From contig LR134362.1 of assembly GCA_900637275.1 (NCBI GenBank), positions 186,001 to 250,000 of the forward strand: a stretch of DNA of 64,000 bases. Direction: 5' to 3'. How positions within the stretch are numbered: position 1 is the stretch's first letter; every line of letters begins with the position of its first letter. The notes beneath the pieces are model-generated. The model was not told the DNA's origin and did no database searches. It worked only from the letters and a program-made list of their open reading frames with translations. Shown here piece after piece: positions 34,828-43,417 of the stretch. Position numbers and translations under genes: made by a program. The DNA is from [Pasteurella] aerogenes. GTDB taxonomy: Bacteria; Pseudomonadota; Gammaproteobacteria; Enterobacterales; Pasteurellaceae.

Positions 34828-36293
34828 ATTTAGGGATTGTGTTACCGTTGATCATTTATTTGGTTTTCGTGTTTGGGGCAGCGTTGTATGCTTATATTAA
34901 ACGCAGCAAAGGGGATTTTTTAACGGAATATTATGTGGGTAATCGCTCCATGACTGGATTTGTGTTAGCGATGACGACCGCATCCACCTATGCCAGCGCC
35001 AGTTCTTTTATTGGTGGACCGGGAGCCGCATATAAGTTTGGTTTAGGTTGGGTATTGCTTGCGATGATCCAAGTACCTGCGGTGTGGCTGGCGCTTGGTG
35101 CATTGGGCAAAAAATTTGCTTTATTATCCCGTGAATCCAATGCATTAACCATCAATGATTTATTACTTTATCGCTATAAAAACAAATGGTTAGTTTGGAT
35201 TTCTTGCGTTGCCTTATTAATTGCCTTTTTTGCGGCAATGACCGTGCAATTTATCGGCGGTGCTCGTTTGTTGGAAACAACCATTGGCATTAGTTATACT
35301 CAATCATTACTGATTTTTGCCTTAACAGTTGGGCTTTATACTTTTATTGGCGGTTTTCGCGCGGTGGTATTAACGGATACGATCCAAGGTTCAGTGATGA
35401 TTTTAGGTACGATTATTTTGTTGATTGGAACCATTTATGCCGCTGGTGGGATCGAAAGTGCGGTGCAAAAACTCACAGAAATTGATCCGCACTTGGTCAG
35501 TCCTTATGGTCCAAATGAGATGTTAGATTTTCAATTTATGGCATCTTTTTGGATTTTGGTGTGTTTCGGTGTGGTTGGATTGCCACATACCGCAGTGCGT
35601 TGCATGGCATTTAAAGACAGCAAAGCGCTGCACAGCGGGATGTTGATTGGTTCGATTATATTGACCGTTATCATGTTGGGAATGCATTTAGCGGGCGCTT
35701 TAGGACGGGCGATTATTCCGAGTTTGAGTGTGCCGGATCAAGTTATTCCAACCTTAATGTTGCAAGTGTTGCCTCCTATTGTGGCGGGGATTTTCTTGGC
35801 CGCACCGATGTCAGCGATTATGTCTACCATTGATGCGCAATTAATTCAATCATCTTCTATTTTTGTGAAAGATTTATATTTGTCGGCAAAACCGGAAATG
35901 GCAAAAAATCAACGAAAAATTAGCTGGTTATCCTCATTAATTACCTTAGGATTGACCGCACTTTTAATTCTTGCCGCCCTAGATCCGCCGGACATGATCA
36001 TCTGGTTGAATTTATTCGCTTTCGGTGGCTTGGAAGCGGCGTTTTTATGGGTCATTATTTTGGGCTTATATTGGGATAAGGCAAATGCGTATGGCGCCAT
36101 CAGTTCGATGATTGTCGGATTGGGGAGTTATGTGCTATTAACTGCGTTTTCTATTAAATTATGGGGATTTAATGCAATTGTTCCGGCATTAGTTTTTGGA
36201 TTAATGGCATTTTTAGCCGGAAATTATGTTGGTATCCGAAAAAATGCTACAATGCGCCCTTTGTCGCATTCGGCATCATTAGAGAGAGGATAA
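34824..36293 (+). CDS. panF: Sodium/pantothenate symporter
   Basis: PanF imports pantothenate, the precursor of coenzyme A, with sodium. The 489-residue protein is a member of the solute:sodium symporter family with about 13 membrane segments and the family stretches TTASTYASASSFIGGPGAAYKFGLGW and GFRAVVLTDTIQGSVM. It overlaps yhdT by four bases and is followed after one base by prmA, so the three are one unit, as in E. coli. Uptake signals lie at 35456-35464 and 35955-35963 inside it. Confidence 0.94.
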   Translation: MNLGIVLPLIIYLVFVFGAALYAYIKRSKGDFLTEYYVGNRSMTGFVLAMTTASTYASASSFIGGPGAAYKFGLGWVLLAMIQVPAVWLALGALGKKFALLSRESNALTINDLLLYRYKNKWLVWISCVALLIAFFAAMTVQFIGGARLLETTIGISYTQSLLIFALTVGLYTFIGGFRAVVLTDTIQGSVMILGTIILLIGTIYAAGGIESAVQKLTEIDPHLVSPYGPNEMLDFQFMASFWILVCFGVVGLPHTAVRCMAFKDSKALHSGMLIGSIILTVIMLGMHLAGALGRAIIPSLSVPDQVIPTLMLQVLPPIVAGIFLAAPMSAIMSTIDAQLIQSSSIFVKDLYLSAKPEMAKNQRKISWLSSLITLGLTALLILAALDPPDMIIWLNLFAFGGLEAAFLWVIILGLYWDKANAYGAISSMIVGLGSYVLLTAFSIKLWGFNAIVPALVFGLMAFLAGNYVGIRKNATMRPLSHSASLERG

Positions 36294-36294
36294 T

Positions 36295-37191
36295 ATGGCT
36301 TGGGTACAAATTCGAATTAACAGCACAAATAAAAAAGCGGAAAGTTTAAGCGATTATTTAGAAAGCCTAGGCGCTGTATCGGTGACGTTTATGGATAGCC
36401 AAGATACGCCGATCTTTGAACCTTTACCGGGTGAAACGCGCTTGTGGGGGAATACAGATGTGGTCGCGCTGTTTGATGCGGAAACGGATATGGCGAAGCT
36501 TGTGCAACAATTGCAGCACGCCAAACAGTTGCATGAAGGCATGGCGTATAAAGTTGAACAAATCGAAGATAAAGATTGGGAAAGGGAATGGATGGATAAT
36601 TTCCATCCAATGCAATTCGGTCGGCGTTTATGGATTTGTCCAAGTTGGCGTGATGTGCCTGATGAAAATGCAGTGAATGTGATGTTAGATCCCGGTTTAG
36701 CGTTTGGTACGGGAACGCATCCAACAACCGCGTTATGTTTAGAGTGGCTCGATAGCTTAGACTTGCAAGGGAAAACCGTGATTGATTTTGGTTGTGGATC
36801 CGGTATTTTGGCAATTGCCGCCTTAAAATTAGGGGCGAAAAGTGCGGTCGGAATTGATATCGATCCACAAGCCATTTTAGCCAGTCGCAATAATGCCGAG
36901 CAAAATGGCGTGGCAGATCGGTTGCAATTATTTTTATCCGATGAAAAACCAGCTGATTTAAAGGCAGATGTGGTTGTTGCTAATATTTTGGCGGGACCGT
37001 TAAGAGAGTTATGTCCAATTATCAGCCAATTAGTGAACCCGCAAGGGGATTTAGGATTATCCGGTATTTTAGAAACCCAATCGGCATCTGTTTGTCAAGC
37101 GTATGCCGAACATTTTTCGCTAGATCCGGTGACCAGTCGGGAAGAATGGTGCCGAATTACGGGAAAACTAAAGCCATTTGTCAAGCCTTAA
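36295..37191 (+). CDS. prmA: Ribosomal protein L11 methyltransferase
   Basis: PrmA uses S-adenosylmethionine to trimethylate ribosomal protein L11. The 298-residue protein has an N-terminal substrate-recognition domain and a C-terminal Rossmann methyltransferase domain with motif I VIDFGCGSGILAIAALKLGA, GIDIDPQA and the catalytic-site VVANILAGPL. The ribosome site GAGAGGATA overlaps the end of panF. Confidence 0.96.
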   Translation: MAWVQIRINSTNKKAESLSDYLESLGAVSVTFMDSQDTPIFEPLPGETRLWGNTDVVALFDAETDMAKLVQQLQHAKQLHEGMAYKVEQIEDKDWEREWMDNFHPMQFGRRLWICPSWRDVPDENAVNVMLDPGLAFGTGTHPTTALCLEWLDSLDLQGKTVIDFGCGSGILAIAALKLGAKSAVGIDIDPQAILASRNNAEQNGVADRLQLFLSDEKPADLKADVVVANILAGPLRELCPIISQLVNPQGDLGLSGILETQSASVCQAYAEHFSLDPVTSREEWCRITGKLKPFVKP

Positions 37192-37275
37192 TCGCTGATT
37201 TTCGTTAAGAATACTGAAGAAATTAGATAGACATCAAGGAAATAAAAAAAATTTCAATTTGTATAAAAAATACTC

Positions 37276-37304
37276 TTTTCAAATGCCATAAAAGTGCGTA
37301 TCAT
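37276..37304 (+). promoter_or_regulatory. Candidate dusB-fis promoter with GC-rich discriminator
   Basis: TTTTCA (37276-37281), 17 bases, TATCAT (37299-37304), followed directly by the GC-rich AGCACGCC. In E. coli the fis promoter has such a discriminator, which makes it sensitive to ppGpp and growth rate. Position about 55 bases before dusB agrees. Confidence 0.6.
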
Positions 37305-37360
37305 AGCACGCCTTGATTGGCTCCGTGTCGATTGAAAGATGGGTTGTAGAGAGGTAAAAA

Positions 37361-38347
37361 GTGCAAATTGGTTCTTATAGATTGAAAAATCGCATTCTAT
37401 TGGCGCCGATGGCAGGGATTACCGATCAACCATTTCGAAAGCTCTGTTCCCGCTATGGGGCAGGGTTAACTTTTTCTGAAATGATGTCAACCAATCCGAG
37501 AGTTTGGCATACGGAGAAATCAAAACTGCGTTTGGCTCACCACCAAGAATTGGGGATTAATGCTGTGCAAATAGCAGGTTCCGATCCGCAAGAAATGGCA
37601 AATGCAGCGCGAGTGAATGTTGAATATGGGGCTGAAATTATTGATATCAATATGGGTTGCCCTGCTAAAAAGGTGAATCGTAAAATGGCGGGTTCTGCAC
37701 TTTTACAATATCCGGATTTAGTGCAACAAATTCTTCATGCTGTGGTTAATGCTGTGGATGTTCCCGTAACACTTAAAATTAGAACGGGTTGGGATCGGGC
37801 GCATCGAAATTGTGTTGAAATCGCAAAAATTGCAGAACAAGCAGGAGTTCAGGCTTTGACTGTTCATGGACGTACGCGAGCCTGTCTATTTGAAGGGAAA
37901 GCGGAATACGACAATATAAAAGCGGTAAAACAACAAGTGAGTATGCCTGTGATTGCAAACGGAGATATTACTTCTGCGGCACAAGCAAAATTTGTCCTTG
38001 ATTATACCAACGCAGATGCAGTGATGATCGGGCGCGGCGCCTTAGGTAATCCTTGGTTATTTCAATCAATGGAGCGCGTAGTGGAAACCGGTTCGGATTA
38101 TCAAGAACCAAGTTTAAGTGAAAAGTGCGGTGTGATTTTACAGCATATTCGAGATATTCATCAGTTTTATGGTGAAGAAAAGGGGTATCGTATAGCACGC
38201 AAGCACGTGGCTTGGTATCTACAGGGAATTCAACCCAATTCCGTTTTTAAACAGACTTTTAATGCGATTAGTGATGCAAAATCACAATTAATGGCATTGG
38301 AAGATTTTTTTAATTTGATTCAAATGGATGATAAAGAAAAATGTTAG
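37361..38347 (+). CDS. dusB: tRNA-dihydrouridine synthase B
   Basis: DusB reduces specific uridines in tRNA to dihydrouridine with FMN and NADPH. The 328-residue protein has the family motifs LLAPMAGITDQPFRKLC, MGCPAKKVNRKMAGSALL (catalytic Cys), LTVHGRTRA and GRGALGNPWLF. The start is GTG, with GAGAGG six to eleven bases before it, and the N-terminus (MQIGSYRLKNR) matches the family. Its stop overlaps the fis start by seven bases, coupling translation. Confidence 0.96.
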   Translation: MQIGSYRLKNRILLAPMAGITDQPFRKLCSRYGAGLTFSEMMSTNPRVWHTEKSKLRLAHHQELGINAVQIAGSDPQEMANAARVNVEYGAEIIDINMGCPAKKVNRKMAGSALLQYPDLVQQILHAVVNAVDVPVTLKIRTGWDRAHRNCVEIAKIAEQAGVQALTVHGRTRACLFEGKAEYDNIKAVKQQVSMPVIANGDITSAAQAKFVLDYTNADAVMIGRGALGNPWLFQSMERVVETGSDYQEPSLSEKCGVILQHIRDIHQFYGEEKGYRIARKHVAWYLQGIQPNSVFKQTFNAISDAKSQLMALEDFFNLIQMDDKEKC

Positions 38348-38640
38348 AACAACAACGTAATCCAGCTGAAGCATTAACTGTTTCAGTGTTAAATTCACAA
38401 TCTCAAGTTACAAATAAACCGCTACGTGATTCAGTTAAACAAGCATTGAGAAACTATTTGTCACAACTAGACGGTCAGGATGTTGACGATCTTTATGAAT
38501 TAGTATTAGCGGAAGTTGAACACCCAATGTTAGATATGGTGATGCAATATACTCGCGGTAACCAAACTCGCGCAGCAACCATGCTTGGGATCAACCGTGG
38601 AACATTACGTAAAAAACTTAAAAAATACGGTATGGGTTAA
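38341..38640 (+). CDS. fis: DNA-binding nucleoid protein Fis
   Basis: Fis is an abundant nucleoid protein in fast growth; it bends DNA and activates rRNA and tRNA promoters. The 99-residue protein (E. coli 98) has the N-terminal beta-hairpin arm, four-helix body and C-terminal helix-turn-helix NQTRAATMLGINRGTLRKKLKKYG. It overlaps dusB, as in E. coli, and is followed by a terminator. Confidence 0.97.
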   Translation: MLEQQRNPAEALTVSVLNSQSQVTNKPLRDSVKQALRNYLSQLDGQDVDDLYELVLAEVEHPMLDMVMQYTRGNQTRAATMLGINRGTLRKKLKKYGMG

Positions 38641-38662
38641 TTAAACCAGTTATCTGCTTTTT

Positions 38663-38696
38663 AAAACGCTCCATCTTCGGTTGGGGCGTTTTTTAT
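38663..38696 (+). terminator. Terminator after fis
   Basis: AAAACGCTCC, ten-base loop, GGGGCGTTTT with one G-T pair, then T. Confidence 0.85.
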
Positions 38697-38811
38697 TGGG
38701 CATTTTTATCATTTTTTCGCCTTGTGGGTTGAATAAATTAACAGTAAAAGTGCGGTGATTTTTTTATGAATTTTTAGAAATGTGCTGCATTGTGAGACAA
38801 CGAAAAAGAAT

Positions 38812-38834
38812 AGGACGCCTTTATTTGGCGTCCT
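38812..38834 (-). terminator. Hairpin after bamC
   Basis: AGGACGCC, loop TTTATTT, GGCGTCCT, a perfect eight-base stem. On the minus strand it is followed by TATTCTTTTT, so it likely ends bamC transcription. Uptake signals sit on either side (38748-38756 and 38883-38891). No gene is seen in 38641-38901. Confidence 0.7.
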
Positions 38835-38901
38835 AAGTGATTTTTGTTTCCTTTCGCTTATTTATGAAAATGAAGGAGGAAAAGTGCGGTGCTTTTTTCG
38901 A

Positions 38902-39906
38902 TTATTTCCCCAATAGGTTTTGCAACGCTTGGTAAATTGCTTGTGCATTGTTGCCGGAAAGGGCATTGCCTTCTTCATCAGCGATAACAACCGCACTTTG
39001 CTGACCTAATGCGGTCAGTTGCATAGAGTAAGTGCCTTTTTCTAAATCCGGTTTAGTAGCGCTTAAGCGCAACCATTCATCATCATCCAGCGGGCTATAT
39101 TTTAATTCGCGATAGCCACGTCCCGGTTTGTCACCTTCAATTTCAAAGCCTAAGCGCGGTAAAACTTCACCTAAACGCCCCCAAGATTGTGCAAAATTGC
39201 TACTTAATGCCAAGGCAGTACGTCCATTCATATCCGTAACCAGTGCAGATTGAATTGCCCCAGCAGAAGCGCTATTTAACTCACGCTGTTGTTTTGTGTA
39301 GGCAGTATTTAGCTCTCCCACCAATTTATTTAAACGTTCAGACGCGTAACGCTGTTTATCCGCTAAATTTGGAGTAAAAATAATATCATCGCGCTTCATT
39401 TGCAAAATAGTAATAAATAATGCAGCGGCAGTTTGGTTGGAAACCTGTTCAATTTGATAACGCGCCTGCGTATCACCTATATCGTCTTCCCGTCCTGTCG
39501 GCGTCCAATCGGTCACCACTTTGCCCTCGCTTGAGGTGAAATTAATATTTTGTTCACGTAGTAAACGTTCAACTTGTTTTAAGTTATAAACTGCTTCTTT
39601 ATCAAGAGGATAAGCAATTAGCGCACGCTCACCATCAAATTGCGCCACGGAATTTCCAATAATTGGCAATGGATTTTCCGGCGGGCGAATATCCACATTC
39701 TGAGTTCTTTTGCCATTGATTTGTGGCAACTGATAGGTATTATCTTGCCCGTAAACGGTTAAACCACCGGTAGATAAGGTGTTAAAGGTTGGTACTTCCG
39801 CCCCTTTACGTTCAAATGTATCATTGGCAACTTGCTTGCTTTCATTACTGGTTGAACAGGCAGTTAGCGTTGTTAAAATTGCTGCAGTAAATAACCACTT
39901 CTTCAT
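38902..39906 (-). CDS. bamC: Outer membrane protein assembly factor BamC (lipoprotein)
   Basis: BamC (NlpB) is an accessory lipoprotein of the BAM complex that folds outer-membrane proteins. The 334-residue precursor has a lipoprotein signal with lipobox LTAC (Cys17), an unstructured N-terminal segment, then two helix-grip domains. It lies downstream of dapA on the same strand, as in E. coli dapA-bamC, but a terminator between them suggests partial separation. An uptake signal (38990-38998) is inside the coding sequence. Confidence 0.92.
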   Translation of the reverse strand: MKKWLFTAAILTTLTACSTSNESKQVANDTFERKGAEVPTFNTLSTGGLTVYGQDNTYQLPQINGKRTQNVDIRPPENPLPIIGNSVAQFDGERALIAYPLDKEAVYNLKQVERLLREQNINFTSSEGKVVTDWTPTGREDDIGDTQARYQIEQVSNQTAAALFITILQMKRDDIIFTPNLADKQRYASERLNKLVGELNTAYTKQQRELNSASAGAIQSALVTDMNGRTALALSSNFAQSWGRLGEVLPRLGFEIEGDKPGRGYRELKYSPLDDDEWLRLSATKPDLEKGTYSMQLTALGQQSAVVIADEEGNALSGNNAQAIYQALQNLLGK

Positions 39907-39983
39907 AAATGAATCCTTACGTTAAAAAAACGACCAAAGATGACCGCACTTTTTCTTTGGACAGTAAAATTGGCAAAAAGTTT

Positions 39984-40010
39984 AGGGTCTGCAAGCAACT
40001 TACAGACCCT
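39984..40010 (-). terminator. Terminator between dapA and bamC
   Basis: AGGGTCTG and CAGACCCT pair across an 11-base loop. On the minus strand the stem is followed by AAACTTTTTG. A lone uptake signal lies at 39943-39951. Confidence 0.75.
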
Positions 40011-40028
40011 TGATTATTATAACATTAA

Positions 40029-40925
40029 TTACAGTAAACCGGCAGTTTTCAGCGCGGCGATCACTTTCGGTTGCGCTGCTTCACTTAGCGTTGTTAACGG
40101 TAAACGCAATACCGGCTCATCAATTAAGCCTAATTTATAGCATGCCCATTTCACTGGAATTGGATTGGATTCCACAAATAAATCTTTGTGCAATGCCATT
40201 AAGCGCGCATTAATAGCTTCCGCTTCGTCGAATTTCCCAGCAAGTGCCAATTCGCACATTTTCGCCATATCTGCGGCGGCAACGTTATTTGTAACGGAAA
40301 TCACGCCTTGTCCACCGAGTTTCATGCTTTCTAAACCGGTGGCATCATCCCCACTTAAGAAAATAAAATCTTCGCCGGCAAGTTGTTTAATTTTTGCTAC
40401 GCGGCTAACATCGCCTGTGGCTTCTTTAATCCCGACGATATTTTTAATTTTTGCTAAGCGCCCCACGGTTTCTGGCAACATATCGCTGCCGGTGCGTCCC
40501 GGTACGTTATATAAAATTTGTGGTAAATCCGTGCATTCCGCGATGGCTTTAAAGTGTTGATACATTCCTTCTTGCGTTGGTTTGTTGTAGTAAGGAACGA
40601 CCGACAAACAACCGGCAACTCCACTATCATTTAACAATTTTGTCATCGTGATTGCCTCACTGGTTGCATTTGCACCGGCACCGGCAATAACAGGAATGCG
40701 ACCATCAGCAAATTCTACCGTCTTCAAAATAGTCTTCACATTTTCTTCGATACTTAATGTCGCAGCTTCGCCGGTTGTGCCTACTGAGACAATGCCGTGC
40801 GTTCCGGCTGCAATGTGATATTCCACCAATCTTTTTAATCCATCGAAATCAACTTCGCCATGAGAATTCATTGGTGTGACTAAAGCGGTGATACTACCGT
40901 AGAATAAAGGGGTAGTCGCTGACAT
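40029..40925 (-). CDS. dapA: 4-hydroxy-tetrahydrodipicolinate synthase
   Basis: DapA condenses pyruvate with aspartate semialdehyde, the entry to diaminopimelate and lysine. The 298-residue class I aldolase barrel has the Schiff-base Lys167 in VGIKEATGD and Tyr139 in LYNVPGRTG, and the GTTGE substrate loop (49-53). The Lys-Tyr spacing of 28 matches E. coli (161 and 133). TTGGAGGTTTT is the ribosome site. Promoter features lie within 70 bases upstream. Confidence 0.97.
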   Translation of the reverse strand: MSATTPLFYGSITALVTPMNSHGEVDFDGLKRLVEYHIAAGTHGIVSVGTTGEAATLSIEENVKTILKTVEFADGRIPVIAGAGANATSEAITMTKLLNDSGVAGCLSVVPYYNKPTQEGMYQHFKAIAECTDLPQILYNVPGRTGSDMLPETVGRLAKIKNIVGIKEATGDVSRVAKIKQLAGEDFIFLSGDDATGLESMKLGGQGVISVTNNVAAADMAKMCELALAGKFDEAEAINARLMALHKDLFVESNPIPVKWACYKLGLIDEPVLRLPLTTLSEAAQPKVIAALKTAGLL

Positions 40926-40947
40926 AAAACCTCCAAGAGTTATTTTA

Positions 40948-40977
40948 ATTATATACAGGGCTTAGAAAAATCCTCAA
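40948..40977 (-). promoter_or_regulatory. Candidate dapA promoter
   Basis: On the minus strand, TTGAGG (40977-40972), 18 bases, TATAAT (40953-40948). The -10 is perfect; transcription would start near 40941, giving a short leader. Confidence 0.6.
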
Positions 40978-40994
40978 ACCCCTCGCTGGGTTTG
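40975..40994. promoter_or_regulatory. Perfect inverted repeat overlapping the dapA -35
   Basis: CAAACCC, CTCGCT, GGGTTTG: seven-base arms match exactly. It overlaps the upstream edge of the candidate dapA -35 and lies between dapA and the divergent bcp. It may be an operator; there is no T-run that would make it a terminator in the bcp direction. Confidence 0.45.
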
Positions 40995-41112
40995 CTTGAT
41001 AAAGTCTGTTTAAGATCGCTAAAATAGGCTTAATTTGCAAGTTTTTTTTGCGTTTTTCTGTAAAAAAACTCGCGATTTCTTCTGTTAAATTTATTATTGA
41101 AAGGAAAATGCT

Positions 41113-41580
41113 ATGGCAACATTAAATATCGGCGATTTTGCACCGCACTTTACACTGCTTAATCAAGACAGTCAGCCGGTTTCTTTGCAAGATTTTGCAG
41201 GCAAAAAAGTCTTGGTTTATTTTTATCCGAAAGCCTTAACACCCGGTTGCACCACACAGGCTTGCGGCTTGCGCGATAGCAAAGCGGAGTTGGATAAATT
41301 AGGCGTGGTTATTTTAGGAATTAGCCCTGATTCGCCGAAAAAATTAGCACAATTCATTGAGAAAAAAGCATTAAATTTCATCTTGTTATCTGATGAAGAT
41401 CATCAAGTCGCCGAACAATTTGGCGTTTGGGGCGAGAAGAAATTTATGGGCAGAGTATTTGATGGCATTCATCGCATCAGTTTTTTGATTGACGAACAAG
41501 GCAAAATTGAGCAAGTGTTTACGAAATTTAAGACCACAGATCATCATCAAGTGGTGCTGGATTATTTAACTCGTCAATAA
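41113..41580 (+). CDS. bcp: Thiol peroxidase Bcp (peroxiredoxin Q)
   Basis: Bcp is a cytoplasmic peroxiredoxin that reduces hydrogen peroxide and lipid peroxides using thioredoxin. The 155-residue thioredoxin-fold protein has the peroxidatic Cys46 in TPGCTTQACGLRD and the resolving Cys51 five residues on, exactly as in E. coli Bcp. AAAGGAAAATGCT precedes the start. An uptake signal (41142-41150) lies near the N-terminus. Confidence 0.96.
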   Translation: MATLNIGDFAPHFTLLNQDSQPVSLQDFAGKKVLVYFYPKALTPGCTTQACGLRDSKAELDKLGVVILGISPDSPKKLAQFIEKKALNFILLSDEDHQVAEQFGVWGEKKFMGRVFDGIHRISFLIDEQGKIEQVFTKFKTTDHHQVVLDYLTRQ

Positions 41581-41594
41581 TGTTTTGTCATTGC

Positions 41595-41632
41595 AAAAGT
41601 GCGGTCATTTTTGACCGCACTTTTAGTTTTTT
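41595..41632. terminator. Bidirectional inverted uptake-signal terminator
   Basis: AAAAGTGCGGTCA, loop, TGACCGCACTTTT (cores 41597-41605 and 41614-41622), with T-runs on both strands. It separates bcp from the convergent eptA-type gene. Confidence 0.88.
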
Positions 41633-41638
41633 AAGCCA

Positions 41639-43270
41639 TTATTTTTTTCGACAACTTGCCATAATATCTAATTCTTTGCTATACACGGATAAATTTAAAT
41701 CAATATCCATCATACTAAATAGCGTATGGAAAAGATTGTCATGTGAGAAATGTCCGCTTTCGGCTTTTTGTCTTAGACATGCTAAATCAAATGGCTCATT
41801 TTTCTTCCATGTATTTGAGAACCAGAAAATCATTGGTACACGTGTTTGTTGCTCCGGCGCGATAGCACGCGGTGTGCCATGTAAATAAACGCCATTTTCG
41901 CCCAATGATTCGCCATGGTCGGAGACATACACAATGGATGTTTCCAAATCGTCACGATGTTCAACTTTTGAAATCAAGGTGTTAAGGAAATTATCAATAT
42001 ACAAAATGCCGTTGTCGTAAGTATTGACTAACTGCTCATTCGTACATTTTTGAATTTCATTGGTATCACAGGTTGGTATAAATTGTTTAAACGCCGGTGA
42101 ATAACGTTCGTAATAAGTTGGACCGTGACTGCCGATGGTATGTAACACTAACACCATATCTTTATTGCCACTATCAATCATTTGTTCAAAATCTTTGAAC
42201 AAGACTTCATCTAAGCACTCTCCATCCGTACAAAGATCTGGGAAATCATTTGCCGAAATGCTGCGATTTGGTACACGCAAGCAAACGCCTTTGCAGTCGC
42301 TGTTATTTTCGACCCATAAGATGTCAGAATTAGCACGTTGTAAAATATCTAGTACGTTATCCACTTTTTCTGCTTTGGTTCCGTCATATTCGCTGCGCGG
42401 CAATACAGAGAACATGCAAGGTACAGAAACTGCAGTGGAAGTACCGCAACTTTCAACCTGTTTAAAATTAATCACATCTTCGCCACGCGCGGCTAATTTT
42501 GGCGTCGTTTGACGGGCATATCCATTTAATCCCCAGTTTTGTGCGCGAGTAGTTTCGCCTACCACAACGATTAATAAATGGCGATATACATCCGGTTTGT
42601 CTTGTTTCACATCAAGCCCGATTTGTTGGAAAGGAATATTCGCTTTGCGAATACGTTTGACTTTATTGACGCCGGCGCTAATAAAATTCGACGGAACCAA
42701 CAAGGCGACGGTACTTTTGTTGTTGCGAACAAACGCGGCGTAATCTTGATAATAAAGCTGGGCAATACTGAATACGACTACGCCAGATAAGACAATTAAC
42801 GAAATACGAGTCAATAATTCTTTCCAGATGACGCGGTAATTGATTTTGACAAATAAATATAACACCGCCGGCAACACACCCAATACAATAATCCAGGTGA
42901 CAAATTGCCAGGTCATCATCCGCATACTTTCCGCTGGTGTGGTTTGCAAGACGTTATCTAACATATCGGTAGTAAAATACACGTCAAAGAATAAGGCGTT
43001 ATAACCAATTGCCGCGCTTATGACGATTAACAACGGAATGATTACTTTGTGCAAAATTGGCAATGTTAATAATTGAAATGCGGCATTAAGCACAAAGAAA
43101 ACAAAAAGTGGCACCGTTAATAAGAAATAATCTTCCGGCGCACCGGTGAACGGATGTAAACTTAATACTTTGTTATAAAACGGATAGTTTAAAATGACCG
43201 TAAAATAAAGCGCTACCAACGCGATGAGCGTTGAACTGCGCATGGAGAAAAAAGATTTGAATAGTTTCAT
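41639..43270 (-). CDS. eptA: Phosphoethanolamine transferase, EptA type
   Basis: EptA-type enzymes move phosphoethanolamine from phosphatidylethanolamine to lipid A or other surface sugars, changing charge and peptide sensitivity. The 543-residue protein has five N-terminal membrane segments (to about residue 175) and a periplasmic sulfatase-fold domain with the likely nucleophile Thr240 in VVGETTRAQNWG, VSVPCMFS, HTIGSHGPTYYERY and VSDHGESLGENGVYLHG. Several Cys fit the known disulfides. The ATG at 43270 is preferred to a TTG at 43303. No PmrAB-like pair is adjacent. Target (lipid A or heptose) is not certain. Confidence 0.87.
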   Translation of the reverse strand: MKLFKSFFSMRSSTLIALVALYFTVILNYPFYNKVLSLHPFTGAPEDYFLLTVPLFVFFVLNAAFQLLTLPILHKVIIPLLIVISAAIGYNALFFDVYFTTDMLDNVLQTTPAESMRMMTWQFVTWIIVLGVLPAVLYLFVKINYRVIWKELLTRISLIVLSGVVVFSIAQLYYQDYAAFVRNNKSTVALLVPSNFISAGVNKVKRIRKANIPFQQIGLDVKQDKPDVYRHLLIVVVGETTRAQNWGLNGYARQTTPKLAARGEDVINFKQVESCGTSTAVSVPCMFSVLPRSEYDGTKAEKVDNVLDILQRANSDILWVENNSDCKGVCLRVPNRSISANDFPDLCTDGECLDEVLFKDFEQMIDSGNKDMVLVLHTIGSHGPTYYERYSPAFKQFIPTCDTNEIQKCTNEQLVNTYDNGILYIDNFLNTLISKVEHRDDLETSIVYVSDHGESLGENGVYLHGTPRAIAPEQQTRVPMIFWFSNTWKKNEPFDLACLRQKAESGHFSHDNLFHTLFSMMDIDLNLSVYSKELDIMASCRKK

Positions 43271-43370
43271 AATTCTTAATACAAAAGAAGTAATATCAGC
43301 CAATTAGACAAAGCAAACAAAAATAAAGTTCATAGATTTGAAAAATTTTTATGGCGAATTGGAATAAAAA

Positions 43371-43395
43371 AGGAACCTTAATTCATAAGGTTCCT
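43371..43395 (-). terminator. Terminator after rne
   Basis: AGGAACCTTA, loop ATTCA, TAAGGTTCCT: a perfect ten-base stem, followed on the minus strand by a run of T. It ends the rne transcript before eptA. Confidence 0.92.
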
Positions 43396-43417
43396 AGTTA
43401 CATTAAAATTTGTTTAT

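Noticed and set aside
30795..38834. GGACGCC/GGCGTCC hairpins after menB and bamC as a repeat family
   Set aside because: Only two copies, with different loops and imperfect arms; similarity may be chance.
41580..41888. ORF on the plus strand after bcp
   Set aside because: It starts at the bcp stop, runs through the terminator hairpin and lies opposite eptA.
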